From NCBI RefSeq assembly GCF_001941825.1, contig NZ_CP019038.1, positions 5,518,001 through 5,582,000 on the forward strand: 64,000 nucleotides of DNA, written 5' to 3'. Both the position numbers and the translations under genes were made by a program. Positions 1-7,866 of the stretch are shown piece after piece (position 1 is the first letter of the stretch; the number at the start of each line of letters is the position of its first letter). Source of the stretch: Massilia putida (GTDB lineage: Bacteria; Pseudomonadota; Gammaproteobacteria; Burkholderiales; Burkholderiaceae_D). Below the pieces are notes generated by a model. The model was not told the origin of the DNA. It saw only the letters and a program-made list of their open reading frames with translations, and ran no database searches.

Positions 1-528
1 CTGGCCGAGCGCGACGGCCTGACGGGCCTGGCCAACCGCCGCCTGTTCGAGGACCGCCTCGTACGCGAATACGAGCGCGCGCGCCGCAGCGGCGCGCCGT
101 TCGCCCTCGTCATGGCCGACATCGACCACTTCAAGCAGTACAACGACCGCTTCGGCCACCTGGCCGGCGACGAATGCCTGCGCAAGGTGGCCGGGGCCGT
201 CGCCGACGGCGCGCGCCGTCCGGCCGACCTGGCCGCGCGCTACGGCGGCGAGGAATTCGCCGTGATCCTGGCCGATACCGATCTGGCCGGCGCCAACGCG
301 GTGGCCGACCGGATCCGCGCGGTCGTGGCAAGCCTCGACCTGCGCCATCCGGACAACCCCGCCGGGCGCGTCAGCCTCAGCATGGGCGTGTACGTCGGCC
401 ATCCCGCCTTGGCCGAGCGCAACGATCCGCTGGCCTGGGTCGACGTGGCCGACCGCCTGCTGTACCAGGCCAAGGGCGCCGGGCGCAACCGCGTCGTCGC
501 GCGCGAAGGCCACGAGGCCGCGGCGTGA
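1..528 (+). CDS. Diguanylate cyclase, GGDEF domain (5' truncated by window edge)
   Basis: The frame is open from base 1, so the true start and any sensory domain lie outside the window. What is visible is essentially a whole GGDEF domain: DGLTGLANRR at the start, MADIDHFKQYNDRFGH for the metal and nucleotide site, and the active-site loop RYGGEEF at about 241-258. GGEEF is a catalytically competent variant. RPAD stands five residues before GGEEF, which matches the RxxD inhibitory c-di-GMP site. The product should therefore make c-di-GMP from two GTP and be feedback inhibited. A second c-di-GMP protein is encoded at 13.3-15.5 kb. The input signal cannot be judged. Confidence 0.93.
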   Translation: MAERDGLTGLANRRLFEDRLVREYERARRSGAPFALVMADIDHFKQYNDRFGHLAGDECLRKVAGAVADGARRPADLAARYGGEEFAVILADTDLAGANAVADRIRAVVASLDLRHPDNPAGRVSLSMGVYVGHPALAERNDPLAWVDVADRLLYQAKGAGRNRVVAREGHEAAA

Positions 529-573
529 CGCCTGCCGTGCGCCGCACCGCCGCGGAAGGCCTACACTGGCATC

Positions 574-1038
574 ATGGAAGCGAACGAAACATCTGCGGAG
601 CAAGGGAGGCGGACGCCTGTCCTCGACGACCAGTTGTGTTTTGCGCTGTACTCGACCGGCCTGGCGATGACCAAGGTGTACCGCAAGCTGTTGCGCAAGC
701 TGGACCTGACTTACCCGCAATACCTCGTCATGCTGGTGCTGTGGGAAAAGGACGAGCAGACGGTGTCCGAGATCGGCGCCCGGCTGTTCCTGGACTCGGC
801 CACCTTGACGCCGCTGCTCAAGCGGCTGGAGGCGGCCGGACTCGTGACCCGGACCCGTTCCGCCCTCGACGAGCGGCAGGTCGTCGTGGCCCTGAGCCCC
901 GCCGGCCGCGCGCTGGAGCAGGAAGCCGCCGCGATCTACGAGGGCGTACTGTGCGCCACCGGCTGCGCGCCGTCCCAGCTGGCTGCCATCAAGGGGCAGC
1001 TCGATATGTTGCGCGGCAAGCTGGCTCACCACACGTGA
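574..1038 (+). CDS. ohrR: OhrR-type MarR-family organic peroxide sensor
   Basis: This 154-residue protein has the OhrR signature [16 protein letters not shown] near its N-terminus, then [13 protein letters not shown] and a winged helix (about residues 62-105, with [19 protein letters not shown] as recognition region). The reactive cysteine is Cys22. A second cysteine, Cys127, is placed as in the two-cysteine OhrR class (Xanthomonas type), where peroxide drives an intersubunit disulfide and DNA release. OhrR normally represses ohr, an organic hydroperoxide reductase gene, but no ohr gene follows here; the next gene is an unrelated unknown. It may act on a distant target or on a gene upstream of the window. 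The family assignment is firm and the target is unknown. Confidence 0.9.
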   Translation: MEANETSAEQGRRTPVLDDQLCFALYSTGLAMTKVYRKLLRKLDLTYPQYLVMLVLWEKDEQTVSEIGARLFLDSATLTPLLKRLEAAGLVTRTRSALDERQVVVALSPAGRALEQEAAAIYEGVLCATGCAPSQLAAIKGQLDMLRGKLAHHT

Positions 1039-1081
1039 GCGGCGCCGGCGCGGCGGCGTACGGCTGTGTCAGAATGTCGGA

Positions 1082-1831
1082 ATGGACAAATTACTTTCGG
1101 AATTGACCCGCCTGTACCTGCTGCCGGACAGCCCGGCCGCGCAGGCACTGGCCCAACGCAGCGCCGGCGGGGCGTGCGCGCCCGTCGGCCTCGCATCGAA
1201 CGACGGGTTCACGCGCGCCATCGCGATCCCGTTCCGCAACGCGGCTGGCAGCAACGTCCAGCACTGGGAGCGCCTGTGCGCCGTCGCGAACGGCTTGCAG
1301 GCCGACTTCGGTTTTCCGGCGCCGGCCGTGAGCGTCGCCAGCGCGGGCGGCTTCGTGCTGTGGCTGTCGCTGGCAACGCCCGTCACGGTGGCCGATGCGC
1401 GCCGCTTCGTCGACGGCCTGGGGCGTTTGTGGCCGGACACGCTGCCGCCCGCCGACGTCGTCACCGACCCCGTCGAATTGCCGCCGTGCCTGAACGGGGC
1501 CACCGGCACATGGGCCGCGTTCATCCACCCGGGCATGGGCGCATCGTTCGCGGACGAATCCGGGCTCGACATGCCCCCGCCCGCGGCGGGGCAGGTCGCG
1601 TTTCTCGACGGGCTGGACAGCATCACGGCCGAGCAGTTTGACGAAGCGCTGGCCCGGCTGGCACCGGCGCCGCCGGTGCGGCAACCCGCCCCGCCGGCGC
1701 CGCGCGACGTCCCTGTGCCGGAGGGCCTGCTGCTCAAGGACGCGACATTGGAAGACATCGTCCGTCTCCTGCACGCGCGTCACATCGAACCGACGTTCCG
1801 CTTCAACCTTCCCGAGACTCCGACACGATGA
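1082..1831 (+). CDS. Hypothetical protein, 249 aa
   Basis: I do not recognise this protein. It has no signal peptide or membrane segment. The middle has an alternating hydrophobic pattern (GGFVLWLSLATPVTVADARR), and a proline-rich linker (about residues 195-214, with PAPPVRQPAPPAPRDVPVPE) leads to a short C-terminal segment with the look of an amphipathic helix (LEDIVRLLHARHIEPTFRF). It starts 43 bases after ohrR, and its stop overlaps the start of the downstream GH43 gene (ATGA at 1828-1831), so the two are probably translated together. Codon use matches the neighbours, which supports a real gene. The coupling to a secreted hydrolase does not reveal a function. Confidence 0.72.
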   Translation: MDKLLSELTRLYLLPDSPAAQALAQRSAGGACAPVGLASNDGFTRAIAIPFRNAAGSNVQHWERLCAVANGLQADFGFPAPAVSVASAGGFVLWLSLATPVTVADARRFVDGLGRLWPDTLPPADVVTDPVELPPCLNGATGTWAAFIHPGMGASFADESGLDMPPPAAGQVAFLDGLDSITAEQFDEALARLAPAPPVRQPAPPAPRDVPVPEGLLLKDATLEDIVRLLHARHIEPTFRFNLPETPTR

Positions 1832-2886
1832 ACATCCGTCCGGCCCTGCGCCGCCTGCTGTTTGCGGCCGCGGCCATGGCCGGCGTCGCCGCGCATGCGG
1901 CCAATCCGATCGTCGAAGGGTGGTACGCCGATCCGGAAATCCGCATCTTCGACGACACGTACTGGATCTATCCGACGTATTCCGACGACTTCGGCACGCC
2001 GGACCGGTCGCGGGCGTTCACGGCGCAACAGCAGCGCATGCGGGCCCGGTCGGACCTGATCTGGGCACCGTTCCTCAAGCAGACGTTCATCAACGCCTTC
2101 TCGTCGCGCGATCTGGTGCACTGGACGCGGCACGAGCACGTACTGGATGTCGCGGACGTGGCCTGGGCCGCCTACGCCGTGTGGGCGCCGTCGGCCATCG
2201 AACACCGGGGCAAGTACTACCTGTTCTTCGGCGCGAACGACATCAAGAGCAACGACCAGCTGGGCGGCATCGGCGTGGCGGTGAGCGATCGTCCCGAAGG
2301 ACCGTTCAAGGATGCACTCGGCAAACCGCTGATCGGGCAGATCCGCAACGGCGCGCAGCCGATCGACCAGATGGTCTTCAAGGACGACGACGGCCAGGCG
2401 TACATGGTCTACGGCGGCTGGAAGCATGCCAACGTCGTCAAGCTGGCGCCGGACCTGCTCGGTGTCGTGCCGTTCCCGGACGGGACCACGTACAAGGAGA
2501 TCACGCCCGACCCGGCGTACGTCGAAGGCCCGTTCATGGCCAAGCGCAAGGGTGTGTATTACTTCATGTGGTCGGAAGGCGGCTGGACGGGGCCGGACTA
2601 CCGCGTCGCCTATGCCATGGGTACGTCGCCGTTCGGCCCGTTCAAGCGGATCGGCACGATCCTCGCGCAGGACGGCCGCATCGCGCGGGGCGCGGGCCAC
2701 CATTCCATCGTCAACGTGCCCGGCACCGACGAGTGGTATATCGCCTACCACCGCCGGCCGCTGGGCGACGACGAGGGCAACCATCGGGAGATGGCCATCG
2801 AACGCCTGTATTTCAACGACGACGGCACGATCCGGCCGGTGGTCATGACGCACGAGGGCGTGGCGCCGCGGCCGCTTACCCGGTGA
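1828..2886 (+). CDS. Secreted glycoside hydrolase family 43
   Basis: The 352-residue product starts with a clear signal peptide ending near AAHA-AN (residues 1-24) and then a five-bladed propeller typical of GH43. Visible candidates for the catalytic triad are Asp35 in WYADPE (general base), Asp180 in PIDQM (pKa modulator) and Glu233 in YVEGPF (general acid). GH43 enzymes remove arabinofuranosyl or xylosyl units with inversion, and the subfamily and substrate cannot be fixed by eye. It overlaps the unknown gene upstream by four bases and stands about 14 kb from the main arabinose locus, so it may act on a different pentose glycan. Its 3' end overlaps the stop of the convergent LysR remnant by 11 bases. 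Confidence 0.85.
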   Translation: MNIRPALRRLLFAAAAMAGVAAHAANPIVEGWYADPEIRIFDDTYWIYPTYSDDFGTPDRSRAFTAQQQRMRARSDLIWAPFLKQTFINAFSSRDLVHWTRHEHVLDVADVAWAAYAVWAPSAIEHRGKYYLFFGANDIKSNDQLGGIGVAVSDRPEGPFKDALGKPLIGQIRNGAQPIDQMVFKDDDGQAYMVYGGWKHANVVKLAPDLLGVVPFPDGTTYKEITPDPAYVEGPFMAKRKGVYYFMWSEGGWTGPDYRVAYAMGTSPFGPFKRIGTILAQDGRIARGAGHHSIVNVPGTDEWYIAYHRRPLGDDEGNHREMAIERLYFNDDGTIRPVVMTHEGVAPRPLTR

Positions 2887-3480
2887 GGTAAGCCGCCAGC
2901 TCGTCCGGCGTGCCTTGCGGGAACGCCGCCTTGAGGTAGTCGAGGAAGGCCGACACGCGTGCGCTCAGCAGCTTGCGCGACGGATACAGCGCCCACAAGG
3001 CGATCTCGGGCCCGGCCACGTCGCCCCAGCGCACCAGCGTGCCGGCGGCGAGATCGTGGCTGACGACGGAGACGGGCAGGCAGCCGGCGCCGACGCCCGC
3101 GCGCACCGCGTCGCGCACCATCGCGAGCGACGACAGGCGCAGCACCGGGTCGATCGCGATGTCGGGCTGTCCCGTCACGATCCAGGCCGTGTGCTCGCTC
3201 CCGGTCCGCACGACGGCGGGCGCCGCCCGGCGCGGGCGGGCCAGCGCCGGACTCGCCACGACGGCCAGCCGGTCGCGCAAGAAGATCCGGCCCACGAGGT
3301 TCTCGTCCCGATCCGGGTTCACGCGAGTCACGAGGTCGACACCTTCCTCGACCATGCCGACGGGCCGGTCTTCCGTCGTGACTTCCAGCCGGACCTCCGG
3401 ATAGCGCAACGCGAACCCGGCCGCCAGTTTTCCCATCGCCGTCTGCGAGAACAGCAGCAGCGCGCTGATCCGCAGCCATG
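2876..3480 (-). pseudogene. LysR-family regulator remnant lacking its DNA-binding domain
   Basis: On the minus strand the sequence encodes a LysR effector-binding domain: LRISALLLFSQTAMGKLAAG, then RYPEVRLEVTTEDRPVGMVE, RDRLAVVASPAL, and an ordinary C-terminus with a stop at 2876-2878. Reading upstream in the same frame meets a TGA at about 3484-3486, before any helix-turn-helix or linker helix. LysR proteins are normally near 300 residues, so about the first 90 are gone. The open frame from the first internal ATG (3436) gives only 186 residues. A deletion that removed the N-terminus and fused the remnant to unrelated sequence is the simplest reading. It should not bind DNA. Confidence 0.8.
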
Positions 3481-3547
3481 TGTTTCACCAGCGAGACGGG
3501 GTGTCCAAATATGCCGTCTATCGGCGCACCTGTGGGACGTCCAAGCT

Positions 3548-4023
3548 GTGAAGCGTCAACCGGCACCATTTCTGCTTCTCAACCCGGCAGGGGAGATGCC
3601 GCTGACCCGCGCACAGGCCTGGAGCGGACTCGTGCTCAAGGCACGCGACGCCCGCGCATTCCTCCCGCCCAACCTGTGCACGCGTTGCGACGTCGTCGAG
3701 GAAAGCGCGACGCATATCGTGCGCGACGCGACCATCGGCGGCGCCGACCTGCGCGAAATCATCGTCTTCGAGCCGGAACACAAGGTCTCGTTCTTCCAGG
3801 CGAGCGGCCCGCGCGAAGGCGTCATCGTCAACGAGTTGTTCGAGGCCGAGACCGGCGCGCTGCAACTGAAGTTCTATTGCTACACCGGCCTGCGCGGCAA
3901 GGCGCCGGGCGTCCCGAGGCGCAGGCCGAGCAGGCCTGGATGGACAGCGACAAGGGTTACAAGACCGCCTTGTCGTCGACGCTCGAGCGGACCCGCGCGT
4001 TGCTTGCGCAAGTGCGGCTGTGA
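3548..4023 (+). pseudogene. DUF1857 (SRPBCC-like) gene with a one-base frameshift
   Basis: From a GTG at 3548 the frame reads LLLNPAGEMPLTRAQAWSGL, VLKARDARAFLPPN and VNELFEAETGALQLKFYCY, which fits the DUF1857 family (about 150-160 residues, a START-like fold often near regulators). Near the C run at 3913-3915 the match jumps to another frame, where it continues EQAWMDSDKGYKTALSSTLE to a stop at 4021-4023. One missing base, for instance CCCC reduced to CCC, would explain this. Either the gene is inactive or the base call is wrong. The neighbouring LysR is also broken, so local decay is plausible. The biochemical function of the family is not established. Confidence 0.75.
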
Positions 4024-4133
4024 CCGTTCGTCTTCGGCTTTTCCGAAGTTCAATTTCTGATATTTCTGGTTCTTCTGGTGACCTGTCAGCTATACACTTT
4101 GTCTGTCGTCAATATAGCTGAAAGGGAATCAAA

Positions 4134-4946
4134 ATGAATCGAGTGTCATTGAATGCGGGCAAAAAGCTCGTCGTCGCGATCGTCGTGCTGATCCTGTTGT
4201 TCGCGCTGGCGCCGTTCGGGACGGTGCCGGCGGGCTCGAGAGGCGTGATGACGACGTTCGGCAGCCCGAGCGACCAGGTGCTGAGCGAGGGCATCCACTT
4301 CCGCGTGCCGCTGGCGCAAAAGCTCAACCTCGTCAACGTCTCGATCCAGAAGGGCGAGGGCGAGGGCGACGCCGCCTCGCGCGACCTGCAGACCGTGCAC
4401 ACCCGCGTGGCGCTGAACTACCACGTGCGGCCGGACGCCGCGATGACGGTGTTCCGCGACCTGGGCAACGAGCCGGGCCAGCGCATCATCATCCCGTCCG
4501 TGCAGGAAGCGGTGAAGGCCGTCACGGCGCGCTTCACGGCGGAAGAGCTGATCGCCAAGCGGACCGACGTGCGCGACCAGATCATCGCCCAGCTGCGCGA
4601 ACGGCTGGCCCGCCACGGCATCGTGGTCGACGAATTCTCGATCGTGAACTTCAATTTCTCGCGCTCGTTCAACGACGCGATCGAAGCGAAGACGACGGCC
4701 GAGCAGCTCAAACTGAAGGCCGAACGCGACCTGCAGCGCATCGAAGTGGAAGCGAAGCAGCGCGTGGCCCAGGCGCGCGCCGAGGCCGAATCGCTGGCCG
4801 TGCAGCGCCAGCAGGTGACGCCGGAACTGATCCGCCTGCGCGAGATGGAAAACCAGCGCCTGGCCATCGAGAAATGGGACGGCAAGCTGCCCAATGTGGC
4901 GGGCGGCGCGATCCCGTTCATCAACGTCGCGGCCGCGACGAAATGA
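4134..4946 (+). CDS. SPFH/prohibitin-family membrane protein
   Basis: This 270-residue protein opens with one membrane segment (VVAIVVLILLFALAPFGTV, about residues 12-30) followed by the SPFH domain with the prohibitin marker GSRGVMTTFGSPSDQVLSEG and IHFRVPLAQK. The second half is a long charged helix rich in Ala, Glu and Arg (AERDLQRIEVEAKQRVAQAR), the coiled coil through which these proteins oligomerise. Members form ring assemblies on the inner membrane and are linked to membrane domain organisation and to control of AAA proteases such as FtsH. The start is supported by AAAGGG seven bases ahead of the ATG. It appears monocistronic and converges with the TonB receptor gene. Confidence 0.9.
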   Translation: MNRVSLNAGKKLVVAIVVLILLFALAPFGTVPAGSRGVMTTFGSPSDQVLSEGIHFRVPLAQKLNLVNVSIQKGEGEGDAASRDLQTVHTRVALNYHVRPDAAMTVFRDLGNEPGQRIIIPSVQEAVKAVTARFTAEELIAKRTDVRDQIIAQLRERLARHGIVVDEFSIVNFNFSRSFNDAIEAKTTAEQLKLKAERDLQRIEVEAKQRVAQARAEAESLAVQRQQVTPELIRLREMENQRLAIEKWDGKLPNVAGGAIPFINVAAATK

Positions 4947-5026
4947 GTTGTCGCTTTCCGGGCGTAGCGTGGACCTCCCGTGCCAGGCAGACGTTTGCGG
5001 TCCGCGGACGTTCGGTGGGCACGTTT

Positions 5027-5050
5027 CATTTGCGGCCCCGGCCTCAAATG
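5027..5050 (+). terminator. Hairpin downstream of the SPFH gene
   Basis: CATTTG at 5027-5032 pairs with CAAATG at 5045-5050 around a GGCC/GGCC core, and the outer bases GGTGGGC and CCCACC extend the stem. It lies 80 bases past the SPFH stop codon. There is no clear T run after it, so it may be a weak or factor-assisted terminator. Confidence 0.4.
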
Positions 5051-5088
5051 CCCACCCGACGGCAATTGCGATTCGACGGGTCTTGACG

Positions 5089-5113
5089 AAAAAAAGCGGG
5101 ACCGAAGTCCCGC
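5089..5113 (-). terminator. Intrinsic terminator of the TonB receptor gene
   Basis: GCGGGAC (5096-5102), loop CGAA and GTCCCGC (5107-5113) form a perfect seven-base stem. On the minus strand it is followed directly by seven T residues (complement of 5089-5095). It sits 38 bases after the receptor stop and has all the parts of a factor-independent terminator. Confidence 0.88.
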
Positions 5114-5150
5114 CAAGAGGGTACAGCAGAAGAGGAGATGAAGCGTTACA

Positions 5151-7631
5151 TCAGAAGCGGTAGGTCAGCGAGGCTTCCCACGCACGGCCGAAGATCGGAC
5201 GGGCGTTGATCGGGCCGACGCTGGCGCCGACCAGGCGCGAGTTACCTTCCGTCAGGCCGAGCGCGTTGTTGACGTTGGTGCCGGTGACGCGGAATTCCAG
5301 CTTGTCCGACAGCTCGGCCAGGATGCCCAGGTCCAGCGTGTTATACGACGGCAGGTACTGGGTGTTCTGCTGGTCGGCCCAGCGCGCGCCCACGTGCGCG
5401 TAGGTGCCGTAGAAGCGCAGCGCGTAATCGCCGATCGGCAGGCGGTAGCTCGGCGAGAAGCGGTACTGGAACTTCGGCTGGCGCTGCACCTGGTTGCCGG
5501 CGATGGTCGGATTGTCCTTGTACGTCGAATCCTGCCAGTCGCCCGTCAGCTGCAGCTGCAGGCCCGTGATCGGGCGCACGGCCAGTTCGAATTCCACCCC
5601 CTTGCCGTGCGAGCCGCTCACCGAATACAGCACGCCCGTCGTCGTGATCTGCTGGAACGAGATACCCGTGAAGTCCGTGAAGAACGCGTTCACGTAGGCG
5701 CTGTACAGCGGGGTCGCGGTCTTGTAGCCGATCTCGTATTGCGTGACTTTCGGCGTCGGGACGCGGTTGCGGTCGTTCACCACGTCCTGGCTGCCGGCGT
5801 TGCGCAGGTCGTCGAAGTAGATGAACGTGTGGCCCTGGTTGGCGCGCACGAACACGCTCGAATCGCGCGTCAGTTTATACAGGCCGCCGGCCGTGAACGA
5901 GTTGGCGGTGTCGTCGCGCGACAGGCCCGTGAAGCTGCCGCTCGGCATGGAGGTGCCGTTGTTGTACACGGTCAGCGGGTTGTTGTCCGTGTCGCCCGAG
6001 GTCAGGTTCGAGATCGAGCCCGAGATGTGCTGCTTCTCGTGGCGCATACCGGCGTCGACCTTCATGCGGTCGTTGATGCGCCATTCGTCCGCCAGGAACA
6101 CGGCCGTGTTGTGGCCGTCGTACGACGCGATCGGCGCGTAGAACACGTTGCCGTCCGTGCCGTTTTTCGACACGATGGCGCCGTTGTTCAGCTTGACGTC
6201 GATGAGGCGCGCGTTCGGCGTGGCCGTCATCAAGTGGCTGTTGCCGAGGTACCAGACGTCGTGCGACGAATAGTTGGCGATGTAGGCGCCGGCCGTGATC
6301 GTGTTGTTGTAGCCGATATCCTTGCTGACGCGGAATTCGTCCGTGAACGAGCGCAGCTTTTTCTCGACGGCCCACAGGCCCGCCTGCACCACCTGCTGGT
6401 TGCCTGCGACGGCGCCGCCGCCGTTCGTGTACGTGATGGCGCCGCTCGTGGCCGGTGCGCCGGCCGCCGCGACCACGGCCGCATTGCCGTTGGCGGAAGC
6501 AATGGCCTGGCTCACGTAATCGGCCGCGCTCAGCGGGTTGTTACCCGTGAACATGGCGATCGTGTTGAGGTCGCCCTTGAAGTAGTTGAACTTGTTCGAC
6601 ACGTCCCAGCCGTTCAGCTTTTGCTGGAAATCCGCGCCGACCAGGTTCGAGGAGAGGCCGCGGCCTTCGCCCAGGTCGTACGTCAGCGTCTTGCCCGGGC
6701 CCGCTTCCACCGTGAAGTTGCGCATCTCGTTGCTCATCAAGGTGCCGCGCAGCGGATCGAAGCCGGGGAACGACGAGATCGTGTGGCCGTTGTTCGACGA
6801 GATCAGCGGCACGCCCGTGTAGAACGCGTTCTTGTCGGACGTCGAGCGGGCGTAGACCGTCAGTTCGCCCTGGTCGAGCTTGCGGGTCAGCGAGGCGGAC
6901 AGCTGGCCGCCGTCGTCGGCCGGGAAGCCGGCGTCGCGCACGCCGTTCGTCGTGCGGTAGAAGCCGCCGATCATGCCGTACCAGCCGTCGGCGATCTTGC
7001 CGCTGTAGACGCCGTCGAAGCGGCGCAGGCTGCCGGTGCCCGTCGTGAAGCGCAAGCTGCCTTCCGGCTCGTCGCCGCCTTTCTTCATGATGAAGTTCAT
7101 CGTGGCGCCCGGCTGGCCGCTCGAATAGATCGTGCTCGGACCGCCGCGCAGCACTTCCACGCGCTCGATCGTGTCGTCCAGGCGGAAGGCGGACGAGCCT
7201 TCGAAGAACGACAGCACCGGAACCGGATAGATCGGGTTGCCGTTCATCTGCACGGAGACGAACGGCGAGTCGCTGCCCGACGGGAAGCCGCGCACTTCGA
7301 TGTTGGCGCCGGACTGGCCGCCCGTCGCTTCGGCGTACACGCCCGGCACGATCTTCAGCACGTCGGCCGTGCTGGACGGCGCGGCCTGCTTCAGCTGTTC
7401 CTCGGTCGCGGTCGTGATCGAGAAGCTCGTATCGATCTTGCGCGTGCCGGAGGCCGATGCCGTACCGGTCACGACGACTTGCTGGATTTCTTTCTGGACG
7501 TTGTCCTGCGCGGGCACCGGAGAAGCCTGCTGGGCGCTGGCCTGGGAGTGGGCCACGAGGGCGAGGACTGCGAGGGCAACTGCCGACAGTTGCGGGAACT
7601 GCATGGTGTTTTTCAGCATGGGGTTATTCAT
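5151..7631 (-). CDS. TonB-dependent outer-membrane receptor (probable alpha-glucoside uptake)
   Basis: The 826-residue precursor has a signal peptide ending near SQASAQ (residue 34), a TonB-box-like stretch QQVVVTGTA, and a plug domain with ADVLKIVPGVYAE, IEVRGFP and ERVEVLRGGPSTIYSSGQPG. The rest is a long barrel of alternating strands that ends in the aromatic residue usual for outer-membrane barrels (SLTYRF). It would import a ligand using TonB-ExbBD energy. It diverges from a LacI regulator with GH65 phosphorylase, phosphoglucomutase and an MFS carrier behind it, so a glucose-containing disaccharide or oligosaccharide is the likely ligand. The palindromic operators in the shared intergenic region suggest LacI control. 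Ligand identity is inference. Confidence 0.9.
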   Translation of the reverse strand: MNNPMLKNTMQFPQLSAVALAVLALVAHSQASAQQASPVPAQDNVQKEIQQVVVTGTASASGTRKIDTSFSITTATEEQLKQAAPSSTADVLKIVPGVYAEATGGQSGANIEVRGFPSGSDSPFVSVQMNGNPIYPVPVLSFFEGSSAFRLDDTIERVEVLRGGPSTIYSSGQPGATMNFIMKKGGDEPEGSLRFTTGTGSLRRFDGVYSGKIADGWYGMIGGFYRTTNGVRDAGFPADDGGQLSASLTRKLDQGELTVYARSTSDKNAFYTGVPLISSNNGHTISSFPGFDPLRGTLMSNEMRNFTVEAGPGKTLTYDLGEGRGLSSNLVGADFQQKLNGWDVSNKFNYFKGDLNTIAMFTGNNPLSAADYVSQAIASANGNAAVVAAAGAPATSGAITYTNGGGAVAGNQQVVQAGLWAVEKKLRSFTDEFRVSKDIGYNNTITAGAYIANYSSHDVWYLGNSHLMTATPNARLIDVKLNNGAIVSKNGTDGNVFYAPIASYDGHNTAVFLADEWRINDRMKVDAGMRHEKQHISGSISNLTSGDTDNNPLTVYNNGTSMPSGSFTGLSRDDTANSFTAGGLYKLTRDSSVFVRANQGHTFIYFDDLRNAGSQDVVNDRNRVPTPKVTQYEIGYKTATPLYSAYVNAFFTDFTGISFQQITTTGVLYSVSGSHGKGVEFELAVRPITGLQLQLTGDWQDSTYKDNPTIAGNQVQRQPKFQYRFSPSYRLPIGDYALRFYGTYAHVGARWADQQNTQYLPSYNTLDLGILAELSDKLEFRVTGTNVNNALGLTEGNSRLVGASVGPINARPIFGRAWEASLTYRF

Positions 7632-7735
7632 ATTGTGCTCTCTTGTGATTGGGAACCGGCTGCGGGGCGTCTCCTCCCCGTTTTCTGCCCGACGTGGTGG
7701 TTATCGAGCAAGAATGTTGGCCATTGAAACATTGG

Positions 7736-7772
7736 ATTGACATCGATGTCAATCAAAATGCTATCGATGTCA
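7736..7772. promoter_or_regulatory. Paired palindromic LacI-type operators
   Basis: A perfect 18-base palindrome ATTGACATCGATGTCAAT covers 7736-7753. A second, partly matching site CTATCGATGTCA covers 7761-7772. Their centres (7744.5 and 7765.5) are 21 bases apart, two helical turns, so two LacI-family dimers could sit on the same DNA face. The pair lies between the divergent TonB receptor (start 7631) and lacI-type gene (start 7867), where one regulator could control both and itself. A central CG in an even palindrome is typical of LacI-family sites. Binding is inferred. Confidence 0.7.
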
Positions 7773-7866
7773 TTTTTTGTCGACACGGCAAAAAAAGATC
7801 TGTCATAATGCGTCCCGCTCAAGTAATCTGTTACCGCTACTCCAAGATTTACTGCTCACGAACACT

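Noticed and set aside
5394..7727. 777-codon plus-strand open frame opposite the first TonB receptor
   Set aside because: Same antisense artefact; the minus-strand product is a recognisable receptor.
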